NCBI GenBank assembly: GCA_020725525.1
Contig: DYEX01000059.1
Location: 1-44,443, forward strand
DNA from: Desulfovirgula sp.
GTDB taxonomy: Bacteria > Bacillota > Desulfotomaculia > Desulfotomaculales > Desulfovirgulaceae
DNA length: 44,443 nucleotides
Reading direction: 5' to 3'
In this document: piece after piece, positions 23,712 through 30,864 of the stretch
Numbering within the stretch: the stretch's first letter is position 1
How the letters are laid out: each line of letters begins with the position of its first letter
The notes under the pieces: generated by a model
Told to the model about the DNA's origin: nothing
Databases searched by the model: none
Seen by the model: the letters and a program-made list of their open reading frames with translations, nothing else
Made by a program: the position numbers and the translations under genes

Positions 23712-24566
23712 CTACTCCCACGCCAGCTTTTCTACCGCTCTTTCTAAATCTTTCGCCCCTGGCCTGGTATATCTTGCTGTCGTGTTCAGGCTAGTATGTC
23801 CGGCCAGCATGGCCACCCGGTCCAGGGACTCCCCCGCATCCACCAACATTTTGCAGAATGTGTGCCGCAACTGGTGGGGCGTGACCTCCACGTCAGCCAG
23901 CCGGGCGTACTTTTCCAGGATTTTTTCTGCAGTCCGGGCGGTTATGTGTCCTTTTCTCCCGGGGAAGAGCCAGTCACCGCCGGGATGGACGGTAAGCCAC
24001 TCCTGGATCGTCCTCCGGGCCGTAACGTTCAACGGCACTTCCCTGCGTTTTCCACCCTTGCCCTCCCGGACCGTCACCCATCCAGAACGCTCCCGGATTA
24101 CCACGTCTTCCACATGCAATGACACCGCCTCGGAAATCCGCAGGCCGGTATGCAGTAGAATTGCCAGCAACGCCCGGTCCCTGGGAATGCCGTACTTCTG
24201 TACCGCTCTCATCAGTGCTCCCAATTCCTGTCTTGTGAGCCACCTGGGAGCTCCACGCTGCTCCGGAATTCTCTTGACACCCTCTGTCGGATCGGAGGAA
24301 ATTATTCCATTGGACGCAGCCCACGAAAAAAAGGACGACAGGGCATCCAGGTGAAGGTTTATTGTGGCCGGCTTGCGATTCCTGTTCAGCATGTACCGGC
24401 GGTAGTCGGCCACATCCAGCGGTGTGACGAAAGCGGGGTCGAACGGACACCCGGTCGTTTCCTCCAGCCACTTTATAAAACTGCGCAGGGCCCCAGTGTA
24501 CGCTGTCACGGTTCTCCAGGAACAATTACGGCTTTTCAAATGCACGATAAAATCATCCGGCACCAA
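23712..24566 (-). CDS. Tyrosine recombinase (XerC/D-like integrase)
   Basis: 284 residues from TTG at 24566 (or GTG at 24563), directly after the nuclease stop. It has an N-terminal SAM-like core-binding domain (FIVHLKSRNCSWRTVTAYTG, DALSSFFSWAASNGIISSDP). The catalytic domain shows Arg-I HTGLRISEAVSL (about residue 144), a beta-hairpin Lys region REGKGGKRREVPL, HQLRHTF (His-x-x-Arg, about 231-235), GHTSLNTTARYTR and the nucleophile Tyr (about 266). All catalytic residues appear present. It is in one operon with a methylase and nuclease, so it may mobilise this restriction-modification module or serve as the element's excision/integration enzyme. Confidence 0.9.
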   Translation of the reverse strand: MVPDDFIVHLKSRNCSWRTVTAYTGALRSFIKWLEETTGCPFDPAFVTPLDVADYRRYMLNRNRKPATINLHLDALSSFFSWAASNGIISSDPTEGVKRIPEQRGAPRWLTRQELGALMRAVQKYGIPRDRALLAILLHTGLRISEAVSLHVEDVVIRERSGWVTVREGKGGKRREVPLNVTARRTIQEWLTVHPGGDWLFPGRKGHITARTAEKILEKYARLADVEVTPHQLRHTFCKMLVDAGESLDRVAMLAGHTSLNTTARYTRPGAKDLERAVEKLAWE

Positions 24567-25010
24567 CTACAGTTCCCCCTTGTTGGCACGTGAGAGAAAA
24601 TCTTCCAGGGATACTACCTCCACTAGGTGCCCATCAGCAAGAACCTTACGGTGATCATTACGCAGCAAAAAGCTGCGCGCTCCCCCGGAAAAACCGATCC
24701 CGCCCAGAACTACGTAAGCTTTGCGGTACTCGTCCGAATTCCGGATGATGGAAATGAGGCTCGCTATTTCATACAAAAGCTTTTGTTCCGCCGTTCCACG
24801 GACCTGCTGCCACTTTGCGCTTACTATAATCCCGCCGGCATCGTCCCGGACGACAAAATCAGCATAATAGGCAGCGCCAAAAAGCTGCCTTCCCACCGGC
24901 ACGTGGGTTTGAAACCGCCCCGAATAATGTATGTCCAGAACCGGCCTGATGACCAGTTCCCAGAAGGCCCCTGTTTTTGTCCCCTTCCCCCCCGGTGACA
25001 ATCTCCCCAC
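24567..25010 (-). CDS. PD-(D/E)XK-like nuclease, probable restriction endonuclease
   Basis: 147 residues from GTG at 25010 (weak ribosome site). Pattern: conserved Glu in GAFWELVIRPVL, Asp in YYADFVVRDDAG, then IIVSAKWQQVRGTAEQKLLY, resembling the strand-strand-helix core D-x(n)-(E/D)-x-K plus Q of PD-(D/E)XK enzymes. The acid before x-Lys is Ser here (SAK), so the active site deviates or uses another acid. It lies between a Dam methylase and a tyrosine recombinase with only a few bases between genes, the usual arrangement of a type II restriction enzyme beside its methylase. Specificity is not predictable. Confidence 0.7.
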   Translation of the reverse strand: MGRLSPGGKGTKTGAFWELVIRPVLDIHYSGRFQTHVPVGRQLFGAAYYADFVVRDDAGGIIVSAKWQQVRGTAEQKLLYEIASLISIIRNSDEYRKAYVVLGGIGFSGGARSFLLRNDHRKVLADGHLVEVVSLEDFLSRANKGEL

Positions 25011-25016
25011 TCCCGT

Positions 25017-25862
25017 TCAGCTATAGTTGCGAATAACCAACTCCGAAATCGGCCCGCGCTTATCAGCCCGGCAATTAATGGCTCTTTTTGCGTAAACCAC
25101 CTGTATGTCATAGTTCTTATAGAGCTCACGAATGAACGGCGTATCCGAGTTGCTTAACATGACAAGACAGCCCCTCCGGTCCAGCTCCCGAAACACTTCC
25201 GCCAAACGCCGCTGGTCGTCTTGCCCAAATGCATCGGGGGTATAGCTGGTGAAATTAGCTGTTTCCGAAAGCGGATGGTAGGGTGGGTCCAGGTACACGA
25301 AAGCTCCCGGATCGGTGCAGTCCAGGACCCGGCTGAAGTCGCCGCAGATTATCTCCGCCCTTTTTAAAGCCTCGCTTACCAGGCGGAGGTTCGGCTCATC
25401 CACTATTTTAGGGTTCTTGTAACGCCCGAATGGCACATTGTGCTTACCCCGGCTGTTCACACGCCACAACCCGTTGTAGCCCGTCTTGTTCAGGTAGAGG
25501 AATCTTGAGGCCCGCTCCACGGGAGTCAGCTGACCGGGATCAAGGGCGCGGATACGGTAGTAATATTCCGCAGTATTTTCATGCCTCCTCAGATCCTGCA
25601 GGAGAACTTCCAGGTCGTCCCGCACGACCAGGTAGAAATTGATTAACTCATCATTGCTGTCGATCAGCACCGCCCTGGGGGGTAACAGGTGGAAGAAAAC
25701 CGCCCCGCCGCCGACAAAAGGCTCAGCGTAGAGGCCGTACTCTCTTTTGGGAAACAATGGTTCGAATTGAAGTATAAGCTGGGATTTCCCCCCTGCCCAC
25801 TTGACGGGGGGCCTGGGTTTTTCTTCCTTTATCTGAGCATGGTATGTCTCGTACAAAACCAT
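25017..25862 (-). CDS. Dam-type (D12 class) adenine-N6 DNA methyltransferase
   Basis: 281 residues. Motif I region VKWAGGKSQLILQF and YAEPFVGGGAVFFHLL (residues ~18-55), DSNDELINFYLVV, and motif IV YLDPPYHPLSE at about residue 187. These are the hallmarks of the Dam/DpnM group. It is GC-rich like most of the window, so it is not a recent duplicate of the AT-rich methylase at 21428, with which it shares only motif-level similarity. First gene of an operon with the PD-(D/E)XK-like nuclease and the tyrosine recombinase. A GC-poor leader with four 10-bp motif copies precedes it. Confidence 0.92.
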   Translation of the reverse strand: MVLYETYHAQIKEEKPRPPVKWAGGKSQLILQFEPLFPKREYGLYAEPFVGGGAVFFHLLPPRAVLIDSNDELINFYLVVRDDLEVLLQDLRRHENTAEYYYRIRALDPGQLTPVERASRFLYLNKTGYNGLWRVNSRGKHNVPFGRYKNPKIVDEPNLRLVSEALKRAEIICGDFSRVLDCTDPGAFVYLDPPYHPLSETANFTSYTPDAFGQDDQRRLAEVFRELDRRGCLVMLSNSDTPFIRELYKNYDIQVVYAKRAINCRADKRGPISELVIRNYS

Positions 25863-25879
25863 CTCCCCCCCTGAGTTAT

Positions 25880-25976
25880 CTTATGCGAACAAAAAATTCG
25901 CCCTTAACCGGACGAACTCCTGCACCTTATGCGAATTTTTCCAGGGTGTTTTTTCGTATAAGGCTCCTTATGTGAA
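25880..25976. promoter_or_regulatory. Cluster of four CTTATGCGAA-type operator motifs
   Basis: Copies are at 25880-25889 (CTTATGCGAA), 25926-25935 (CTTATGCGAA), 25953-25962 (inverted, TTCGTATAAG) and 25967-25976 (CTTATGTGAA). The last two form an inverted pair with a 4-base spacer (8 of 10 positions match). They fill the leader between the subtilase stop and the methylase start. An operator or recognition-site cluster controlling the restriction-modification/recombinase operon is the likely reading; recombinase arm sites are an alternative. Confidence 0.6.
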
Positions 25977-26006
25977 ATTTTATTTTATCCTCTACAGCCC
26001 GTTTTT

Positions 26007-27245
26007 CTAATGCACAGCATTATATGCATTTACCCGTCCGTAAGCCCAGTAAGTGCCAGTCCCGGCAATGCGGTCGGCAGTGCTTTCGATGCGCTTCCGC
26101 ACGGCCTGGTTACCGGTACCGTACTTCGAAGCCCAGACCAGCGCGGCCACACCGGAAACATGCGGCGTAGCCATAGAAGTGCCGTCCAGTGCACCGTAAC
26201 CCGTAACCCCCAGGTAGCTACCGACGACGCTGGGGTGGTTGGGAAGGGTCGAAAAGATATTTACGCCAGGAGCTGCCACAGTGACCCACTTTCCATAGCT
26301 TGAAAAAACAGCCTTCTGGTCGTTAGCGTCCGTGGCAGCCACAGCAATGCAGTTCTTATAGGCCGCAGGGTAAAGCGGTTGTTTGGAGCCTTCGTTTCCC
26401 GCTGCCGCCACGAGCACCGCGCCTTTAGACCAGGCGTAGTTGACTGCTTGTTCGAGAAGCCTGGACGGTTGCGTGCCGCCAAGACTCATGTTGATCACCC
26501 TGGCTCCGTTGTCAACTGCCCATACAATTCCCTCCGCAATCCAGCTGTAGTAACCGCTCCCCGTGTCGTCCAGAACCTTCACGTTCATCAGGGAAGCGTT
26601 GTACGCCGTACCTGCAATACCTTTTTCGTTGTTGCCAACAGCGGCAGCAATCCCGGCAACGTGAGTCCCGTGACCAAAAAAGTCGTCAACTGTCGGACTG
26701 ATTGTAAAATTTACGTTTGCATCAATCTTACCTGCCATGTCCTCGTGATCCTGGTCAATACCCGTGTCAAGGATGGCAATTTTCACTGACGGACTGCTGG
26801 CTGTAACGTCCCAGGCTTCCGGCGCATCAATGTCCGCGTCAGGTTTGCCCCCGGTCTGGCCGGTGTTGTTCATATCCCACTGTTTGGAAAAGTAAGGGTC
26901 GTTGGGAATTTCCAGTACTTTCGCCACGCAGTCAGGCTCCGCAAATTCCACCGAATCTTCTCTCTGATACGCATCCGCCTTTTCCTTCGCTTTTTCCGCA
27001 GGTACTTCCACCACCTGGACGCCCAGGGCAGGGATTTCCCTGACCACCCTGCCGCCGTGTATCGCGTGCACCTTCCTCTTCACTGCATCGTCCGTGCCGG
27101 CCTTGAATTTTACCACCACCCGGCTGGGTGCAGTCCCACCCCCGGAGTTCCTCAACGGAACTACTGCCGCAAACAAAGGTGTACCCAATACGGTTAATCC
27201 AAACACCAGACTGACAATAACCGAAAAAATTTTCCTCCACATCAT
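26007..27245 (-). CDS. Subtilisin-like serine protease (S8, thermitase/fervidolysin type)
   Basis: 412 residues. Signal peptide (FSVIVSLVFGLTVLGTPLFA), then an inhibitor_I9-like propeptide (VVVKFKAGTDDAVKRKVHAI, VQVVEVPAEKAKEKADAYQR). The catalytic domain has Asp in KIAILDTGIDQDHED (about residue 158), His in FFGHGTHVAGIAAAV (about 195), oxyanion Asn in VAAAGNEGSKQP and Ser in LDGTSMATPHVSGVAAL (about 356). All catalytic residues are intact, so an exported active protease is expected. Nothing in the neighbourhood explains its role; it may be cargo. Confidence 0.95.
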   Translation of the reverse strand: MMWRKIFSVIVSLVFGLTVLGTPLFAAVVPLRNSGGGTAPSRVVVKFKAGTDDAVKRKVHAIHGGRVVREIPALGVQVVEVPAEKAKEKADAYQREDSVEFAEPDCVAKVLEIPNDPYFSKQWDMNNTGQTGGKPDADIDAPEAWDVTASSPSVKIAILDTGIDQDHEDMAGKIDANVNFTISPTVDDFFGHGTHVAGIAAAVGNNEKGIAGTAYNASLMNVKVLDDTGSGYYSWIAEGIVWAVDNGARVINMSLGGTQPSRLLEQAVNYAWSKGAVLVAAAGNEGSKQPLYPAAYKNCIAVAATDANDQKAVFSSYGKWVTVAAPGVNIFSTLPNHPSVVGSYLGVTGYGALDGTSMATPHVSGVAALVWASKYGTGNQAVRKRIESTADRIAGTGTYWAYGRVNAYNAVH

Positions 27246-27288
27246 CAGACACCCCTCTTAAATTTTTACTTTGGAATCAGCTTATTTC

Positions 27289-27483
27289 CTATTCTTCTTC
27301 CCCCCTTTTCTCTGGTTGCTCATCTGCATCTTCCAGCTCGAAGTTCATGTCATATTCTAAGAATCTGTCTGGCGCGCACTCCGGTACAAACACTGCTTTA
27401 CTACAAGGATGACCCCGTAAAACACCAGCACGGTAAACTCTTCGTCCCAGGGCGGCGCGGGCAGGACAACGAATCCTTACCAG
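27289..27483 (-). CDS. Possible small Cys-containing protein (CTG start)
   Basis: 64-residue frame from CTG at 27483 with AAGGAG about six bases upstream. It begins VRIRCPARAALGRRV and contains GHPCSKAVFVPECAPD, then an acidic tail (EYDMNFELEDADEQPEKRGE). Three Cys might form a small metal site. It directly follows an intrinsic terminator, so it might be a decayed fragment. I am unsure that it is translated. Confidence 0.35.
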   Translation of the reverse strand: MVRIRCPARAALGRRVYRAGVLRGHPCSKAVFVPECAPDRFLEYDMNFELEDADEQPEKRGEEE

Positions 27484-27500
27484 AGGTATCTCCTTGACCT

Positions 27501-27527
27501 AAAAAAACAAAAGCCAGCTGCCCTGGC
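27501..27527 (-). terminator. Intrinsic terminator
   Basis: GCCAG (27513-27517) pairs with CTGGC (27523-27527), with flanking AAAA/TTTT pairing and a T-rich run on the minus strand (27501-27510). It is downstream of the Rpn pseudogene fragment and upstream of the subtilase gene. Confidence 0.65.
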
Positions 27528-27576
27528 GACTTTTATTCCAAATACACCAGTACGACTGTTCGATACTTGCAAACCG

Positions 27577-27655
27577 TTAATTCTCGTGGTCCTTGTCGAT
27601 CCACTTCTCCAGGATACCGTCAAACAGCGGATGCTTCCATCTTGCTCACCTCAGC
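27577..27655 (-). pseudogene. Decayed duplicate fragment of the neighbouring Rpn-family gene
   Basis: On the minus strand the fragment reads VSKMEAS, then after a two-base deletion LFDGILEKWIDKDHEN-stop. The intact neighbour has VSKMEASPLFEGIRQKWVNE at the matching place. At DNA level the plus-strand stretch CAAACAGCGG-[N]-GCTTCCATCTTGCTCACCTC recurs at both loci. This is a frameshifted remnant of a tandem duplication or partial recombination of the Rpn gene. Confidence 0.65.
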
Positions 27656-27662
27656 ACGCCTC

Positions 27663-28565
27663 TCAGTTTGCTGAGGTGAGGATATCACTTAGAATAGCCA
27701 AGAATTCTTCCAGGCTTTTAACCCTTACTGCACGGCGGAAAAGCATTTTTAGTGTATCCATGTCCTCAATCGCCCGCAGTTTTACCGCCAGTTCACCCGG
27801 GTATCGCCCGATCTTTTCCTCCAAAACTTCGAGAATTGCTTCGATACGGTCTTCTCTTGACCCTTTCTGAATCCCTTCTTGTATCCCTTTCTGAATCCCT
27901 TCATTAACCCACTTTTGCCTGATTCCTTCAAACAGCGGGGACGCTTCCATCTTGCTCACCTCGATGTTCTTAAGAATTACCTCGTCTGGAATTTTCCCCA
28001 GATGAGCGAACAGTGCCAGGCCGACGTACAGGTCAGGCACCCATTCCGCCGGGGCTTCCCTTATGCGTCTCGCGCAACGGGCCATCAGCTCTTCGTCCGA
28101 CAATTGCCGCTGCATCAGCGGAACCAGGGGTACAATCCCCACCGGCCCGTACCTCAAAACGTCCTCGGCCGGCAGGTCGGCCAGGTTGATCACCCGGTAG
28201 CTGAAGGCCACCACTGTCAGGTCAAGGCAGTCAAAACCGTATCCGCCTTCCTGCGGCCTGCCGGTCAGGTTGAGCACCACCGGGTAAACGGGCTTCTTGT
28301 ATTCCCGGTGTTGCATGGCCGTGTATTCCAGCAACCGCAAGGGCATTTCCCTGTCGGGTCGGGTCTGGATTTCCATGAGCATGATATATTCATACCCGTC
28401 CTCGCAAACGTTAAGCAGTACGTCTGATTCCCGCTTGACGGCTACGGCCTCTTTTTCCAGCCGTTCAACCCTGTCGGCGGACATACCGCGCACCAGGTGG
28501 ACAAAGTGGGATGAGTACCGTTCAACCAGAGCTTTAATGATAAGGTCATATTCCTGCAATATCAT
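27663..28565 (-). CDS. Rpn-family recombination-promoting nuclease / PD-(D/E)XK transposase-like
   Basis: About 300 residues from ATG at 28565. The N-terminal PD-(D/E)XK region shows KRESDVLLNVCEDGYEYIML followed by MEIQTRPDREMPLRLLEYTA, i.e. Asp, then Glu-x-Gln, typical of this family. The C-terminus holds a (G-x-x-x-G-I-Q-K)-like repeat (NEGIQKGIQEGIQKGSRE), as common in these proteins, and a helical end. Rpn proteins are mobile-element-associated nucleases, recently also linked to phage defence. A decayed partial copy lies just downstream. Confidence 0.85.
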   Translation of the reverse strand: MILQEYDLIIKALVERYSSHFVHLVRGMSADRVERLEKEAVAVKRESDVLLNVCEDGYEYIMLMEIQTRPDREMPLRLLEYTAMQHREYKKPVYPVVLNLTGRPQEGGYGFDCLDLTVVAFSYRVINLADLPAEDVLRYGPVGIVPLVPLMQRQLSDEELMARCARRIREAPAEWVPDLYVGLALFAHLGKIPDEVILKNIEVSKMEASPLFEGIRQKWVNEGIQKGIQEGIQKGSREDRIEAILEVLEEKIGRYPGELAVKLRAIEDMDTLKMLFRRAVRVKSLEEFLAILSDILTSAN

Positions 28566-28663
28566 CACCGGCCCTTTAGTTGATTATAACCCGTTTTCCG
28601 TAAAATTGCCAGCGGTTTCGGGATGGACGTGTTAGCTATCCTTTTTTAAAGCACCGCCATTCC

Positions 28664-29110
28664 CTAACCCAGTCCCCCCAGCTTTGCGTTCCATGCCTGC
28701 CCTACGGCTGCACTCTTTATACGGCCGGAACTGTTCTTCCATTTCGTCCGCTTTCCACCACAATTCGCGATTGTACCCCCGCCGGCCTCCGCCGCGGCCA
28801 GTCTTGAAACGTCCTTTGCATTTATATCCCCGGTTTTCCTGGCTGATCGTTGCCGCCGTGCCATATTCCGTTGCCTCTTGAATTCCCTTATGTCCCCTTC
28901 ACTGTATAAAGAATCATATGTAACACCCAACATTCTGGCCAGCAGCCTCAACCCTTCCGCCTTCTCATGTCTCCACACTATCCTTATGATTTCCCGCCTG
29001 GCTCCCGGGGTTGACTGCCGCCGGTATTCCCAGGCATATCTTCTCAATTCGCTTAAAGACAAAAGACCCACCCTTTCTCCCGCTTTTCGCCGCACGCAAA
29101 AAGAGATCAT
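28664..29110 (-). CDS. Basic hypothetical protein
   Basis: About 148 residues from ATG at 29110; TTG at 29062 has a better ribosome site (AAAGGGTGGG) and would give ~132. The protein is strongly basic (RREIIRIVWRHEKAEGLRLL, REFKRQRNMARRQRSARKTG) with a Tyr/Trp-rich N-terminus (LSELRRYAWEYRRQ). It may bind nucleic acid. No family is recognised. The end is convergent with nothing; a GC-rich block of unclear content lies upstream. Confidence 0.5.
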   Translation of the reverse strand: MISFCVRRKAGERVGLLSLSELRRYAWEYRRQSTPGARREIIRIVWRHEKAEGLRLLARMLGVTYDSLYSEGDIREFKRQRNMARRQRSARKTGDINAKDVSRLAAAEAGGGTIANCGGKRTKWKNSSGRIKSAAVGQAWNAKLGGLG

Positions 29111-29149
29111 GCGTGCGCCCCCGGCGCGCCAACGTGGAGGCAGCGGTAA

Positions 29150-29741
29150 TTCGCGCCGGTACGGTACCTTGCCCGGAGCTGAGCTCATGCACCGTGGATC
29201 AGACCACCCTCACGCTTTCCCGCCCGGGGTGCGCCAAACGGGAAAGGGGAAAGCAGCCCCCTCGCACGGCTCCCTGGTTTCAGGGTTACGGGATGCACCG
29301 TCGCGCAGAATACTCCCAATTATCCCCACAGGGGTCCCCGTTTTCCGGTCCGGTGGCCCGGCGGCAACCGACTGCGCCGCGGCGCCTGCTCGGCACGACC
29401 GGACCGCCGCTGGGGGGAAGGGCTATGTCAAGGAACATCGCCACAGAATTCGCGCACCAGCCTGCACGTCTGTGGAGGGCTTTTACCCGGGCGGGACGCC
29501 ATCCCCACCGCGGGCGCGGCTCTTCAGGGCGGCCGCAGTCCCCCAGGTTTAACCCTCGCTGGCGGGTACGACTGTTTCCCGGACCGTCGTCGTCCTCCCG
29601 GCGGCTTCACCCCCGCCGGCCGGGTCAAGTGGACTGCGTTGCGCCGCACCCCTGGTTTGTACTGCCGCAACCACTCTCCCACACCCCTACGGGCCGCTGT
29701 ATCAGGAGGCGATACGGCAGGACTTGCAGAGGGGCTCCCGG
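29150..29741. other. GC-rich block without a convincing gene (possible structured RNA or decayed DNA)
   Basis: About 590 bases with long frames on both strands, but none shows a ribosome site, a recognisable family or natural amino-acid composition. Both strands are rich in short inverted repeats, e.g. CCCTG-GTTT-CAGGG and GGTACGGTACC. ATGCACCGT occurs twice about 105 bases apart, and ATTATCCCC at 29319-29327 recurs in the palindrome at the end of the block. I see no tRNA, tmRNA, RNase P or group II intron signature. Confidence 0.4.
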
Positions 29742-29795
29742 ATTATCCCCTCTCCCGCGCCGTCAATAACTTGACGGCCAGGGACAGGGGATAAT
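29742..29795. repeat. 54-bp near-perfect palindrome
   Basis: Left arm is ATTATCCCCT, C, TCCC, GC, GCCGTCAA (29742-29766). After a TAAC loop the right arm is TTGACGGC, CA, GGGA, C, AGGGGATAAT (29771-29795). Twenty-two bases pair, interrupted by one C/C and one GC/CA mismatch at symmetric positions. No T-run follows on either strand, so it is not an ordinary terminator. It could be a recombination or transfer site, a replication hairpin or an RNA stem. Confidence 0.85.
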
Positions 29796-29820
29796 GCAAC
29801 GAAACGAAATTTTTACCCAG

Positions 29821-29845
29821 CGAACAGGAAATTTATACCTGTTCG
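29821..29845. repeat. 8-bp inverted repeat downstream of an XRE gene
   Basis: CGAACAGG (29821-29828) and CCTGTTCG (29838-29845) are separated by AAATTTATA. AT-rich flanks follow on both sides. It lies between the 54-bp palindrome and the XRE gene at 29866, so it may be the XRE terminator or a protein site. Confidence 0.6.
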
Positions 29846-29865
29846 GTTAAGTAATAAATTATTGG

Positions 29866-30105
29866 TCATTTACAGGCTGCTGGCGGTAAATCTTCACTGT
29901 ACAGAAACTCCGAAATTGTCAGGCCGAAGGCTTTTGCAATCTCCACCGCCTCGTCAATATCCGGTAAGAATTTACCGTTTTCCCAGTCTGAAATTGTCGT
30001 CTGTGGTTTACCAATCATCTGCCCGAGCTCTTGCTGTGACAGTTTTCTTTCTTTTCGCAGATAACGGAGCCTCGCCCCAAAGGTTTTTGCGTCCACTTCT
30101 TTCAC
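29866..30105 (-). CDS. XRE-family HTH regulator
   Basis: 79 residues from GTG at 30105; GTG at 30096 has better spacing to GGAGG. The protein is essentially one HTH_3 domain (FGARLRYLRKERKLSQQELG, QMIGKPQTTISDWENGKFLP, IAKAFGLTISEFL). It is divergent to the XRE gene at 30233, with three operator copies between them. Its promoter has an operator in the spacer, so it should be autoregulated, in the manner of a Cro/CI pair. Confidence 0.88.
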   Translation of the reverse strand: MKEVDAKTFGARLRYLRKERKLSQQELGQMIGKPQTTISDWENGKFLPDIDEAVEIAKAFGLTISEFLYSEDLPPAACK

Positions 30106-30119
30106 CTCCGCCTGCTTAT

Positions 30120-30148
30120 ATGGTAAACGGTATATCGTTTACTGTCAA
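30120..30148 (-). promoter_or_regulatory. Promoter of the 29866-30105 regulator with operator in the spacer
   Basis: Minus-strand TTGACA (30143-30148) and TACCAT (30120-30125) are separated by 17 bases. That spacer contains the palindrome GTAAACG-N6-CGTTTAC read on the plus strand (30123-30142). Confidence 0.65.
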
Positions 30149-30214
30149 TGGTATTTCGTTAGATGTCCTACAAAAATATGTTTTACAATATTTCTGGGAT
30201 AACGGATTTTCGTT
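30126..30214. promoter_or_regulatory. Three AACG-N6-CGTT operators between divergent XRE genes
   Basis: AACGGTATATCGTT (30126-30139), AATGGTATTTCGTT (30147-30160) and AACGGATTTTCGTT (30201-30214). The first two centres are 21 bp apart, i.e. two helical turns; the third is 54 bp further and lies close to the rightward start. A TACAAT box at 30184-30189 may serve the rightward gene. This is the layout of a lambda-like switch. Confidence 0.72.
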
Positions 30215-30232
30215 AAGAAGGGTATGTTTTAC

Positions 30233-30565
30233 ATGGATATTGCCGACCGTATTGTACAGCTGCGCAAAGAGAAGAATTACAGCACCACAAAACTGGCCAA
30301 ACTTGCCGGAATAGCGCAATCCACGCTTCGTGAAATCGAGTTGGGCAAGACATCGCCGACCTGGGACACGATCCTCAAGCTTTGCAGGGCGCTTGGTGTT
30401 TCACCCCGTGAATTGCTCGACTTTGAACCGGATGACCGGGGCGATTTGCCCCACGACTTTAAACGTTTCCTGGAAGTTGCCCGTCTTCTCACCCCCCGCC
30501 AGCGTGAGTTGATCCTGGAAGTTATGGAAGAATGGGCGGAATATAACAGGATTAAAGCTAAATAA
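30233..30565 (+). CDS. XRE-family HTH regulator with C-terminal helical domain
   Basis: 110 residues from ATG at 30233, chosen over ATG 30224 because of spacing to AAGAAGGG. HTH_3 is at residues ~4-60 (IVQLRKEKNYSTTKLAKLAG, IAQSTLREIELGKTSPTWDT). A C-terminal helical segment (LPHDFKRFLEVARLLTPRQR, ELILEVMEEWAEY) is shared in pattern with the regulator at 31510, so the two are paralogues. Probably the repressor of the divergent pair. Confidence 0.88.
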   Translation: MDIADRIVQLRKEKNYSTTKLAKLAGIAQSTLREIELGKTSPTWDTILKLCRALGVSPRELLDFEPDDRGDLPHDFKRFLEVARLLTPRQRELILEVMEEWAEYNRIKAK

Positions 30566-30615
30566 TTGTCTCCGCAGTTTTACTAAGATACGACGCGGCG
30601 AACAGGTGGTTTCGT

Positions 30616-30864
30616 ATGAGAAGTATCTACGTGAGATCATCTGAACCTGTTGCAAGGCGAATCTACGAACTTTGCCGGGAAAAAGGAATCACCATAAACC
30701 AATTGGCTACCCTTTCGGGGTTACCCCACTCCACTATCGACAGTATTATAAAAGGGAAGAGCCGCAACCCCCGTCTGACAACTATTAAGAAGATCTGCGA
30801 TGGCTTGGGAATGACTATTTCGGAATTTCTAGACGATCCGGTGTTCAAAAAAGTGGAAGATTAG
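30616..30864 (+). CDS. Small XRE-family regulator
   Basis: 82 residues from ATG at 30616 behind AGGTGG. The HTH core is IYELCREKGITINQLATLSG, LPHSTIDSIIKGKSRNPRLT, TIKKICDGLGMTISEFLDDP. Located 50 bases downstream of the preceding XRE gene in the same direction, so probably co-transcribed. It could be a second regulator of the switch or an antitoxin. Confidence 0.82.
   Translation: MRSIYVRSSEPVARRIYELCREKGITINQLATLSGLPHSTIDSIIKGKSRNPRLTTIKKICDGLGMTISEFLDDPVFKKVED

Noticed and set aside
25863-26006. Dam-methylase GATC cluster as autoregulatory site
   Set aside because: The repeated motif in this leader is CTTATGCGAA and contains no GATC.
28878-29769. Long plus-strand open frames in the GC-rich block
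   Set aside because: Arg/Pro/Ser-rich with no domain pattern and no good ribosome site; typical of chance frames in GC-rich DNA.
29150-29800. Group II intron, RNase P or tmRNA
   Set aside because: Characteristic conserved motifs (domain V, GAGGAAAGUCC, tmRNA ends) were looked for and not seen.
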